Positions 1 through 7,395 of a stretch of DNA of 38,014 nt are shown here, piece by piece. Position numbers and translations under genes: made by a program. The DNA is taken from assembly GCA_946410665.1 (NCBI GenBank), contig CAMKBC010000005.1, forward strand, positions 1 to 38,014, read 5' to 3'. The notes beneath the pieces are model-generated. The model ran no database searches and had not been told where the DNA came from. It saw only the letters and a list, made by a program, of their open reading frames with translations. This DNA is from an uncultured Clostridia bacterium (GTDB taxonomy: Bacteria > Bacillota > Clostridia > TANB77 > CAG-508). Positions within the stretch are counted from its first letter, which is position 1. The number at the start of each line of letters is the position of its first letter.

Positions 1-980
1 AATTCTTTAATTAAATTCTCGTTATCTAATTGAATTGAATCAATTCTTTGTTGAATCTTTTCAGGTTCATCAACTAATATTTTGAAACCTTTTAAGTAGT
101 CTAATAAGTTTGCTTGATTTAAGTAGAACTTATCAAAATATCTATCTATTTTGTTTCTATAATCGCCATTTCTTATTTCTTCAACATCTTTAGTTGTGTT
201 TTCTGTTTCTGTTAAAACTCCATGAGCAACCGCTTGCTCAATTCTATCAGCAACAACTGATAATGGTGAATCAATTACCATTTCAGACATCGGTAAGATT
301 TCACATTTTTCGATGTTCTCGATTGATCTTTGGTTTTGTAGATTAAACTCTCTAATACTATCAATTGTATCGCCCCAAAGCTCAATTCTGACACCAACTG
401 TTTCAGATTGAGAAATATCGATAATATCTCCTCTAACGCTGAATTGACCTCTTGCTTCAGTTAGGTCTGTTCTTTCATAACCTAAACTAATTAAAGTTTG
501 TTTTATCTTTTCAATATCCACTTCATCCCCAACTTTTAAGTTGATAGCATTTTCATAAAGTGAATCTTCAGCAACTAAGTTTTGCATTAAAGCTTCAACT
601 GTAGTTACTATAATCTTTGCTTTCTTTTTATATATCTTGTTTAAAACAGCAATTCTATCGAATTCTATTTCATTACTTTCTGCATCATAATCATAGATTG
701 ATATTTCTCTCTTAGGAAAGAAATCAACACCATCTGTGAAGTATAAAATATTCTTTAATAAATCTCTTGCTTGAAGCTCGTTATAAGTTACTATAACTAC
801 CTTCTCTTTATTGTCTATGTTTAAAGCACTTCCAAGCATAGCCTTAGACACGCCAACAAGACCCGATAGAACTACCGGGTACCTGTATTTTTTATTATTG
901 GCTTGGAAATATTCTTTTTCCAAACCTTTAAGATTCTCATAAACCTTTGTCGAAACAAAGTCTTTTAAAATATAATTCAT
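1..980 (-). CDS. mfd: Transcription-repair coupling factor Mfd, N-terminal part (cut by window edge)
   Basis: Mfd removes RNA polymerase stalled at DNA damage and recruits UvrA. Reading the minus strand from ATG at 980 gives an open frame of 326 codons that leaves the window at base 1. Only the amino-terminal UvrB-like region is present, so the RNAP-binding and translocase domains lie outside. The visible protein has the family layout: a stretch around FFPKREISIYDYDAES (the family's loading-domain segment before the RIAVLNK helix), then IIVTTVEALMQNL and RGQFSVRGDIIDI, all typical of Mfd domains 1-2. The ribosome site is weak (a purine run GAAGAGAAGAG). A good promoter lies at 1014-1042, overlapping the end of mtaB. 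The gene is absent from a complete-ORF list only because it has no stop in the window. Identity is from remembered family motifs. Confidence 0.9.
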   Translation of the reverse strand, partial: MNYILKDFVSTKVYENLKGLEKEYFQANNKKYRYPVVLSGLVGVSKAMLGSALNIDNKEKVVIVTYNELQARDLLKNILYFTDGVDFFPKREISIYDYDAESNEIEFDRIAVLNKIYKKKAKIIVTTVEALMQNLVAEDSLYENAINLKVGDEVDIEKIKQTLISLGYERTDLTEARGQFSVRGDIIDISQSETVGVRIELWGDTIDSIREFNLQNQRSIENIEKCEILPMSEMVIDSPLSVVADRIEQAVAHGVLTETENTTKDVEEIRNGDYRNKIDRYFDKFYLNQANLLDYLKGFKILVDEPEKIQQRIDSIQLDNENLIKE

Positions 981-1013
981 GACTCTTCTCTTCTTGTTTG
1001 GAATTATGTGTTT

Positions 1014-1042
1014 ATTATAACATTATTTCTAAATTTTGCCAA
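1014..1042 (-). promoter_or_regulatory. Sigma-A type promoter for mfd
   Basis: On the minus strand TTGGCA (1037-1042) and TATAAT (1014-1019) are 17 bases apart, and the -10 is preceded by TGT, making an extended -10. The -35 lies inside the last codons of mtaB, so mfd probably has its own transcription start about 30 bases before its ATG. Confidence 0.75.
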
Positions 1043-2408
1043 TAGTTTCTAGATTTTTAGTCTCTAGGATTTCTACTGGTAAGATTTGATTTTCTAGGTT
1101 TTCCTTGGTCTCAACTTTAACTAAAACATAGTTTGTTGTATGACCTTTAAAATATTTACCTTCTCTTTCTTCAAATAAAACATCAACTGACTTTCCGATT
1201 AACTCTTGATTATATCCATTCTCGTTATTATCAGATAATTCAATTAATCTTCTGCTTCTCTCTTCTTTGATGTTTCCATCAACTTGATTAGGTAAGTTTT
1301 CCGCAATTGTTCCACGTCTTGGGGAATATTTGAAAACATGCATCTTATAGAATTTAATTTCTGATAAGAATTTATATGTTTTTTCAAATTCTTCATCTGT
1401 TTCTCCTGGGAAACCAACTATAATATCTGTTGTTAATGCAACTTTAGGAAAAGCTTTTCTTAATAATGCTACTGATTTTCTAAAGTCTTCAGTTGTGTAT
1501 CTTCTCTTCATTCTTTCTAGTGTTTCGTCACATCCACTTTGAAGTGATAGATGGAAATGATCACAAACTTTTTCACATTTTACTAATCTATCAATTACTT
1601 CTTCAGTAATCCACTTTGGTTCGATTGAGCCTAATCTGATTCTTTCGATAGAGTCGATCTTATTCATTTGCTCAACTAAATCAATTAATCTAAAAGCTCC
1701 TGATGTTAAATCTTCTCTAGGATCAAACGCAGAGTAATCAGCACTATATCCAAAGTCTTTTCTATATTGTTCTCCTTCTTCTTTTGAAAAATCTTTTCCA
1801 TAAGAAGCAATATGAATTCCTGTAAGGACAACCTCTTTAATTCCTGTCTTAGCTATTTCTTCTATTTCTGTTAATATGCTATGAGGATTTCTACTTCTTA
1901 CCTTTCCTCTAGCATAAGGAATGATGCAATAAGTACAAAATCTATCACAGCCATCTTGAATTTTGATAACCGCTCTGTTTAGTTCTGTGTAAGTTGTTGT
2001 TCCGAAATCTTCAAAGCCTTGCTTATGCATAACATCAGAGACTCTAGATTTTTCATTTCTATTTGCAATGTACTCTTTTACAATCTCTAATAGATGTTTT
2101 TTTTCATTAATGCCGATAACGATATCAACCTCTGGCATTGCTTCAACTTCTTTTTGAGCAACTTGAACATAACATCCACACGCAATAACAATTGCATCTG
2201 GATTTTGTTGTTTCTCACGTCTAAGCATTTGTCTTGATTTTCTTTCAGCAACATTAGTAACACTGCATGTATTTACAACACAGATATCAGCTGCTTCTTC
2301 ACTATCAATTGGCAAAATTTCAATACCATCTTTTTTGAAGCTTTGTTCCATTGCATTAGACTCATATTGATTTGTTTTACATCCTAGAGTAATAAACTTT
2401 GCTTTCAT
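1029..2408 (-). CDS. mtaB: MtaB, tRNA t6A37 methylthiotransferase
   Basis: MtaB is a radical SAM enzyme that converts t6A to ms2t6A at position 37 of tRNAs reading ANN codons. The 459-residue protein has three N-terminal cluster cysteines (C10 in LGCKTNQYE, C48 in NTCSVT, C79 in ACGCY) and the radical SAM motif CDRFCTYC (C154, C158, C161). A C-terminal TRAM-like RNA-binding segment covers roughly residues 395-455. Opening with GCKTNQYE rather than a MiaB-type start favours MtaB over MiaB or RimO. After GIHIASYGKDF there is an unusual acidic, tyrosine-rich insert of about 35 residues before FRLIDLVEQM. It lies 30 bases after the YlmH-like gene, with an AAGGAAAGG ribosome site, and is probably co-transcribed with it. 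Confidence 0.93.
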   Translation of the reverse strand: MKAKFITLGCKTNQYESNAMEQSFKKDGIEILPIDSEEAADICVVNTCSVTNVAERKSRQMLRREKQQNPDAIVIACGCYVQVAQKEVEAMPEVDIVIGINEKKHLLEIVKEYIANRNEKSRVSDVMHKQGFEDFGTTTYTELNRAVIKIQDGCDRFCTYCIIPYARGKVRSRNPHSILTEIEEIAKTGIKEVVLTGIHIASYGKDFSKEEGEQYRKDFGYSADYSAFDPREDLTSGAFRLIDLVEQMNKIDSIERIRLGSIEPKWITEEVIDRLVKCEKVCDHFHLSLQSGCDETLERMKRRYTTEDFRKSVALLRKAFPKVALTTDIIVGFPGETDEEFEKTYKFLSEIKFYKMHVFKYSPRRGTIAENLPNQVDGNIKEERSRRLIELSDNNENGYNQELIGKSVDVLFEEREGKYFKGHTTNYVLVKVETKENLENQILPVEILETKNLETIGKI

Positions 2409-2438
2409 CTTTCCCTTTCCTTAAATTTTATTTCTATT

Positions 2439-3233
2439 TTAGTGTTCTACTTCTAAATTAATTCTTCCGCTTTTAGAAGTTCCAAGTATTTTATTAATCT
2501 TAAATCTTCCACCCTTACCTCTAATTGTTATGTAAGAGCCTTCTTTAATTTGCTTGCTTCCAACTAGTTCTTCTTTAAAATCTACGAATACTCTTTCTTC
2601 ACTTATTAAATCAACTGCAGCATTTCTCGAACATCTAGCAAGTTCTCCAACTAAACAATCAAGTCTCATAGATGGCACATTGATTTTAAGTATTTCCTTT
2701 TTAGGTGGAACATAGATTAATTCATCTATGTTTTTAATTTCGATTTTAGCTTTTTGAAATCTAGTTAGTCCATTGATGTTTTGCATTAGAAACTTTTCAA
2801 CTTCAGACATAATTATTATATCTGCTCCATCATGTCTAACTAAAATATCTCCTACTTTTTCTCTTTTCATTCCAAGTTTCATTAAAGCACCTAAGTAAGT
2901 CTTGTGCTCATATGTGCCCCATTGATCTTTTGGTAAAGTTATTCTAAACACCTTTAAAACTTGGTCATATAGTTTATTTGAAAACTCTATCTCTTCTGGT
3001 AGAACAAATAATACTTTACGCTCAGCATCTTCGTATCCACCAAATAATATAGCGTTCTCTGTCTTCTTTTTCTCTAACAAATTACTAACACTAGCTTGTT
3101 CAGACAAATCAAGAAAATCTGTATTTTCAGGTCGATTTCTCGCAATACAGAATTTCAATTTATCATTCACTTTAGCCAAAAGGAGTTTTTCTTCATCCTT
3201 TTGCATCTTAGTTAATTCATTAATCTTATCCAT
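2439..3233 (-). CDS. ylmH: YlmH-like S4-domain RNA-binding protein
   Basis: YlmH-family proteins bind ribosomal or tRNA-containing complexes through a C-terminal S4 domain; the family has been linked to cell division and to rescue of stalled ribosomes. The protein has 264 residues, the usual size. The N-terminal half has FGGYEDAERKVLFVLPEE and a GALMKLGMKREKVGDILV segment typical of the family. The S4 domain is near residues 185-245 (MRLDCLVGELARCSRNAA, then a GSYITIRGKGRF-like end with an extra glycine). In Bacilli the gene lies next to division genes; here it is just upstream of mtaB, which suggests a translation-linked unit. Confidence 0.85.
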   Translation of the reverse strand: MDKINELTKMQKDEEKLLLAKVNDKLKFCIARNRPENTDFLDLSEQASVSNLLEKKKTENAILFGGYEDAERKVLFVLPEEIEFSNKLYDQVLKVFRITLPKDQWGTYEHKTYLGALMKLGMKREKVGDILVRHDGADIIIMSEVEKFLMQNINGLTRFQKAKIEIKNIDELIYVPPKKEILKINVPSMRLDCLVGELARCSRNAAVDLISEERVFVDFKEELVGSKQIKEGSYITIRGKGGRFKINKILGTSKSGRINLEVEH

Positions 3234-3277
3234 ACGTCCTTCAATTGTACTATTTTTAAGGCCTTTTGTAAATAGTT

Positions 3278-4405
3278 TTATTGTTCGGTATCAAACTCTC
3301 CGTATTCGCATCCTAGGTCAGTTACTTCTATTTCGTCGATTAATTCACCTTTTCTATAAAGCATAATTGTGCCTTTTCCATTCCCGCCATTCCATAATCT
3401 TGAGTATTTCTTTGTTCCATTTGGTGCTTCATAGTTAACAAATAGCATATCTTTCTTTTCACAAGTAATGTCTGTAACCATTCTATTTCTCCATGTTTTT
3501 TGTTCAACATGCCATATAATTTGTTCTTCTGTTTCTTGGCAGACAAACTTAGTTCTACAAAATGTCCAGAATTTCGAAAAGTTAAATTCAAAACATTTTC
3601 CTTCGTAGTACATAGCAGATAAAAGTTTTCTGTTTAGTGTGATTGGTCCAACTTTTGGTCTTCCTCCACCAATATCAAAGACTGTGTTTTCTAATTTTTT
3701 CTTATGCATTCTGCTGTAGCAATTGTTTGTTGATAGCCATACCCAAGGTGAAGTAAAATCTTTACCCCAGTTTTTATCTGCATAACCATTAGACTCTTCT
3801 GGTACTACTTTGTATTTCTTTCCATCTAAAATAATCTCGCCAGAAAACTCTGATTTCATACCTTCTGCATGCCAAAACATTTCAAATGCTTGAATCTTTC
3901 TAAATAGTTTTCCAGCACCATATCCAACGTTATATGGTATGATTTTATTTATTTTAAGATTCCACTCGATTGTTCCTGCATCACTCATGTATTCTCTATG
4001 CTCTTCTGCATCTTCTTTAGAAACACTTACTTTTCCATATGATTCAGTTTCTGATAAATAGCAATCATCTGCTTTAATGCTGAATGGTTTCTTCTTTTCA
4101 ATTTCAACTTTGTTCCATCCGAAAAATCTATGAAGTTGTTTCTTATTTTCACCCCATGTTCCTACCTTAATCATAAGATAAGATGGTTTTACTCCATACT
4201 TTTGATTTCGTGGAAGCTGACCATAAACAGGTTCATCGCCACCAAGTTTAGGATTACATGTAAAGAATTCTAAAAAGAATTGTTTCTTTGTATTTGTTTC
4301 TTCATCGATGGCTGTAAATGAATGCCACCACCAATCATATCCGCATTTTGCTTGCTTTCCAAATAATTGGAACTCATCTCTTGAAATATCGCTTTTGCTA
4401 AACAT
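3278..4405 (-). CDS. Tocopherol-cyclase-like / AttH-CrtC-type lipocalin-fold protein
   Basis: The 375-residue protein has no signal peptide or membrane segment. It resembles the bacterial branch of the tocopherol cyclase family (PF14249), related to AttH and carotenoid hydratase folds. Supporting features are the opening GYDWWWHSFTAID, FFLEFFTCNP, a central WHAEGMKSEFSGEIILDGK and the tryptophan-rich block ESNGYADKNWGKDFTSPWVW. Proteins of this type in anaerobic Firmicutes have no known substrate, and an anaerobe has no evident use for tocopherol, so lipid or polyprenoid binding is only an inference. The start is fixed by a GAAGGAG site 5 bases before the ATG. The hairpin at 4420-4453 separates it from the upstream zinc-ribbon gene. 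The family assignment is from memory of motifs. Confidence 0.65.
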   Translation of the reverse strand: MFSKSDISRDEFQLFGKQAKCGYDWWWHSFTAIDEETNTKKQFFLEFFTCNPKLGGDEPVYGQLPRNQKYGVKPSYLMIKVGTWGENKKQLHRFFGWNKVEIEKKKPFSIKADDCYLSETESYGKVSVSKEDAEEHREYMSDAGTIEWNLKINKIIPYNVGYGAGKLFRKIQAFEMFWHAEGMKSEFSGEIILDGKKYKVVPEESNGYADKNWGKDFTSPWVWLSTNNCYSRMHKKKLENTVFDIGGGRPKVGPITLNRKLLSAMYYEGKCFEFNFSKFWTFCRTKFVCQETEEQIIWHVEQKTWRNRMVTDITCEKKDMLFVNYEAPNGTKKYSRLWNGGNGKGTIMLYRKGELIDEIEVTDLGCEYGEFDTEQ

Positions 4406-4419
4406 TTTTTCTCCTTCAT

Positions 4420-4453
4420 AAAAAGCTAATGAGAATCACTCCCATTAGCTTTT
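4420..4453 (-). terminator. Rho-independent terminator after the zinc-ribbon gene
   Basis: Arms AAAAGCTAATG (4421-4431) and CATTAGCTTTT (4443-4453) form an 11-base-pair hairpin with an 11-base loop. On the minus strand the stem is followed by five T residues. It ends the zinc-ribbon transcript just before the tocopherol-cyclase-like gene. Confidence 0.8.
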
Positions 4454-4459
4454 ACTTTA

Positions 4460-4942
4460 TTAGATACCGCTTGATTCTTGATGATTATCAACTACTGGTG
4501 GTTGGTTATCATATTCTTTTGTAACTGAGTACATCATTAAGCTGCCACTCCACCAGCCCATTCTTACTCCAATTTCAACTCTCATATTTCTACAATCGTT
4601 TTGGAATGTAACTAAATAACTGTCAGATGAATTATATGTTTTTAAAATAACTTTACGTGTTCCACAAGGTATTCTGCATTGAACAAATTGACCATCTCTA
4701 AGTTGAGTAACTTCAACGTCATCAATGATTATATGTATAGTCATTGCAGCTCCTACAAATGTACTTCTTCTTTGGAAGATTACATCTACAAATCCGTTTT
4801 CTTCTCCTGGCATTACTGTTGGTCTAATTTCATTTCCTCTAGCATCATATTGTGGCATCTTTTGTTCTTTGAAAAGAATTCCACAAAATGGGCAATAGTC
4901 TGGATAATCTTGAATAGTATTCTTACAATTTGGGCAAATCAT
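4460..4942 (-). CDS. Zinc-ribbon protein of unknown function
   Basis: The 160-residue protein begins with a four-cysteine zinc ribbon (MICPNCKNTI, then YCPFCGILF), a common scaffold module. The rest, about residues 50-140, looks like a small beta-rich domain (FVDVIFQRRSTFVGAAMTIH, then RIPCGTRKVILKTYNS). Similar sequences I recall are annotated only as zinc-ribbon domain proteins, and I cannot assign a function. There is no membrane segment apart from a weak hydrophobic patch. It follows tRNA-Gln by 26 bases, has an AAAGGAG ribosome site, and is closed by the hairpin at 4420-4453. Confidence 0.75.
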   Translation of the reverse strand: MICPNCKNTIQDYPDYCPFCGILFKEQKMPQYDARGNEIRPTVMPGEENGFVDVIFQRRSTFVGAAMTIHIIIDDVEVTQLRDGQFVQCRIPCGTRKVILKTYNSSDSYLVTFQNDCRNMRVEIGVRMGWWSGSLMMYSVTKEYDNQPPVVDNHQESSGI

Positions 4943-4968
4943 TTTTGTTCTCCTTTAATAATTTTTAT

Positions 4969-5043
4969 TGGTTGGGGTAGTAGGATTCGAACCCACGCAT
5001 CGAGGAGTCAGAGTCCCCTGCCTTACCGCTTGGCTATACCCCA
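4969..5043 (-). tRNA. tRNA-Gln (anticodon CTG), CCA encoded
   Basis: Reverse-complementing 5043 to 4969 gives a full cloverleaf. The acceptor arm is TGGGGTA with TACCCCA (U1-A72, typical of bacterial tRNA-Gln), and the D arm is GCC/GGC. The anticodon stem GGGGA/TCCTC has loop CTCTGAC, so the anticodon is CTG. The T arm is GTGGG-TTCGAAT-CCTAC and the discriminator is A with CCA encoded. It sits 22 bases after a protein gene and 26 bases before another on the same strand, so it may be processed from a longer transcript. Confidence 0.96.
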
Positions 5044-5065
5044 ATATCTATTGTCTAGTTAAGCC

Positions 5066-5614
5066 TTATTCATCATCTTCTTCGTCTTCTTCATCTTCGA
5101 AGATTGAACTATGCTCAAGCTCTTCTGTATAAACAATAGGTTTTCTTGTACTTTCTTCTACATAGTTTTCAATCAATTTTCTTTCAGCTCTACTGAATTT
5201 TTCTTCAGGAATATTTAAGTATTTATTACACCAAATTATTCTTCTCTCACTATCAGAATAATTTGAATTAACTAAATCATTAAAATGATATTCAACTGTA
5301 AATATTCTTCCTTCAAACTTAATAGTGATATTAGTCCAAGCACCTTTTTGTATTACATAAAGTTTTCTAATTAAGTTAAATAAATTATTTAAATTTTCGT
5401 TGTAACTGTTCTCATCAATTCCAAATTTATCAGGAATATCATAACAGTTAACTGCATTTGATTTTAATAATGTTCTTGGGAAATAGTAAAAAAACATTTC
5501 TCCATTTTTACCATTTATAACAGACGCATAAAGATATAGTTTTTTAAACTTCTCAGGAACTAATTTATAAAGGAGGTCTTGAATATCCTTGTATAAATCA
5601 TTAACTTGGCTCAT
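5066..5614 (-). CDS. YezG-family (DUF600) immunity protein
   Basis: YezG-type proteins neutralise LXG-type polymorphic toxins in Firmicutes. The order of conserved blocks fits: LYLYASVINGKNGEMFFYYF, then DIPDKFGID, WTNITIKFEG, YHFNDL and RRIIWCNKYL. The protein is about 182 residues with a strongly acidic tail (EDEEDEEDDE). The start is ATG at 5614, because GGAGG lies 8 bases before it; the in-frame TTG at 5620 is only 2 bases from that site. No LXG toxin is seen in this window, so the gene is an orphan here. It sits 27 bases after the DUF2207 gene and just before tRNA-Gln. Family assignment is fairly confident from the motif pattern; an actual protective role is inference. Confidence 0.75.
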   Translation of the reverse strand: MSQVNDLYKDIQDLLYKLVPEKFKKLYLYASVINGKNGEMFFYYFPRTLLKSNAVNCYDIPDKFGIDENSYNENLNNLFNLIRKLYVIQKGAWTNITIKFEGRIFTVEYHFNDLVNSNYSDSERRIIWCNKYLNIPEEKFSRAERKLIENYVEESTRKPIVYTEELEHSSIFEDEEDEEDDE

Positions 5615-5641
5615 ATTCAATTCCTCCTTTCACTTTTTATT

Positions 5642-7375
5642 TTACCATGAACCTACTCCACTAGATCCACCTAATCCTCCAAAGTTTCCGCTAGAATCTC
5701 CGTGGTAATTCGTTGGATTAGCAACATTATTTATGAATATATAATGATATGCTAAAAACATCATTGAATCTTGGAAGTATGGACTATTGAAATATTTTGC
5801 TAAATCAGGATAAGAATTTACTTCTTTTACCCAATTCTTTGTAATACCTAAAACATAAGTATAAGGCAATGTTTCATAAAAGAATTTTGGATTGTCCTGC
5901 AACAATTTTTTACATTGTTCTGCGTCAAATCCTTTAAGAAACTCTTTATAACTTTTAACTTCAGCTGTTAACTTGTCACCATATGATGTTCTCTTTTCTA
6001 ATAGTATTGTAAACACCAATGATACTATCCATGCAATAAGTGAAACTACATAAATATAATTATTTGCAGGATGTGCATCCTTAATAGCAAAGAACGATAT
6101 GATTAGCATAAACAATGATATAAATTCTAACCCAATATATGTAATTTGCATAGCTGTTGTTTTCTTTACAAAAAGTTTTTTTCTAAACTCTTTTGCATTT
6201 TTATCAACCTGTTCCAATTTGGTTTCATCTATCTTATCGTCTTTCAAACTAACAATATCATGTTCTCCTCTGAAAATAGCTTCATATATTAGTTTTTCAT
6301 TTTCAGAAAGTTCTTTAACATTGTTTGGTAAAGGTTTGTTAATATCAATCAACTTTTTAACAAGGAAGTTTTCCTTATCATTTGGGTCTTTTGCAATACT
6401 TATATATCCCTTTGATGATAGTGAAACAGCAAGCGCATTATATCTGCTATATGCTACTCCTTCATTTCCAGAAACAACACCTATGTATGCTGCATCTAGA
6501 TTTTCAGGTGGATATGTAATAACTTGTGTTTCTTTTAGTTTGTTATCTCTTCCAAATATAAACCATGCTATACCTGCAGAAATTGAAATTAGTATAGTCA
6601 CACAACATATAATAAACGAATTGTTATCATATGTATCTTTTGCTGTACTGAAATAACCTTCAGGCAATATAACTTCTGTGGTTATTGATCCAGTTATTTT
6701 ACTTAGATTTATAACAATTCCTTCTTCACTTATAGCTACTGATGTTTGAGTGTCGTTATTTTTTCCTTTATCATAGATGTTTTCTTTTCCGAATTTATCT
6801 TTCCATATAAGCAATTGTTCTTTTTCAACTTTGGTACTTTTTTCTTCATCTAGGCTGTTATCAAATTTTAATGTAATCTTTCCATATAAAACTTCGCCGC
6901 CTAAATCATCTCCAAAAGCATGAAATATAAATTCGTCTTTATCAGAACAAACATCTTTTCCTAAGTCATAAGTATAAGAAATATTATAAGTTTTGTATTG
7001 TGGTACTAGTCTATCTGGATCACCGATTTTTGCTCTAAACATTGTGGCTGAAGAATTATAAGAAATCTTTTCACCATCACATTTGAAATCTGTTATTTTT
7101 GCTCTTTTATCAACTGTTTTTCCATCTTCACTAGTATACTTTTCCCAAATCGGAATAGCCCTGTATATACCATGGCTATACTCATTTAGGAAATGAACTT
7201 CTAAAGTTTCTTTTACTTCGACTTTGTTATCTTCTTTGACATTAAGTTCAACATCAAAGTTTTCAATTACAAAATTCTTATCATTGTTTTCTTCTGCAAA
7301 TGAAATGTTTGTTATTGATAAACAAATTGCAATCGCAAATATTAGAACAATGATTTTTTTCATTATCTTTTGCAT
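5642..7375 (-). CDS. DUF2207 membrane protein
   Basis: The 577-residue protein has a signal peptide (residues about 5-27, ending SFAEEN) and an extracytoplasmic beta-rich domain with the family pattern NFVIENFDVELNVKEDN and HGIYRAIPI. A transmembrane segment follows near 257-275, then a cytoplasmic region with GYISIAKDPNDKENF and two further membrane segments near 410-460. It ends in a glycine-serine tail (GGLGGSSGVGSW), a hallmark of DUF2207 proteins. The biochemical role of the family is unknown; an envelope location is clear from the topology. It starts 20 bases after gpmI with an AAAGGA site and no terminator between, so it is probably read from the glycolytic operon. Confidence 0.85.
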   Translation of the reverse strand: MQKIMKKIIVLIFAIAICLSITNISFAEENNDKNFVIENFDVELNVKEDNKVEVKETLEVHFLNEYSHGIYRAIPIWEKYTSEDGKTVDKRAKITDFKCDGEKISYNSSATMFRAKIGDPDRLVPQYKTYNISYTYDLGKDVCSDKDEFIFHAFGDDLGGEVLYGKITLKFDNSLDEEKSTKVEKEQLLIWKDKFGKENIYDKGKNNDTQTSVAISEEGIVINLSKITGSITTEVILPEGYFSTAKDTYDNNSFIICCVTILISISAGIAWFIFGRDNKLKETQVITYPPENLDAAYIGVVSGNEGVAYSRYNALAVSLSSKGYISIAKDPNDKENFLVKKLIDINKPLPNNVKELSENEKLIYEAIFRGEHDIVSLKDDKIDETKLEQVDKNAKEFRKKLFVKKTTAMQITYIGLEFISLFMLIISFFAIKDAHPANNYIYVVSLIAWIVSLVFTILLEKRTSYGDKLTAEVKSYKEFLKGFDAEQCKKLLQDNPKFFYETLPYTYVLGITKNWVKEVNSYPDLAKYFNSPYFQDSMMFLAYHYIFINNVANPTNYHGDSSGNFGGLGGSSGVGSW

Positions 7376-7395
7376 ATAATTTATCCTTTAATAAA

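Noticed and set aside
3241-3269. TTTACA-17-TACAAT promoter-like pair before the YlmH gene
   Set aside because: The predicted transcript would start inside the ribosome site, only a few bases before the ATG.
4679-5062. Plus-strand frame running through tRNA-Gln
   Set aside because: It overlaps the zinc-ribbon gene and the whole tRNA on the opposite strand, so it is chance.
5066-5620. TTG start at 5620 for the YezG-like gene
   Set aside because: It lies 2 bases after the GGAGG site; ATG at 5614 has normal spacing.
6099-6656. Plus-strand open frame of 185 codons
   Set aside because: Antisense to the DUF2207 gene; no independent signals.
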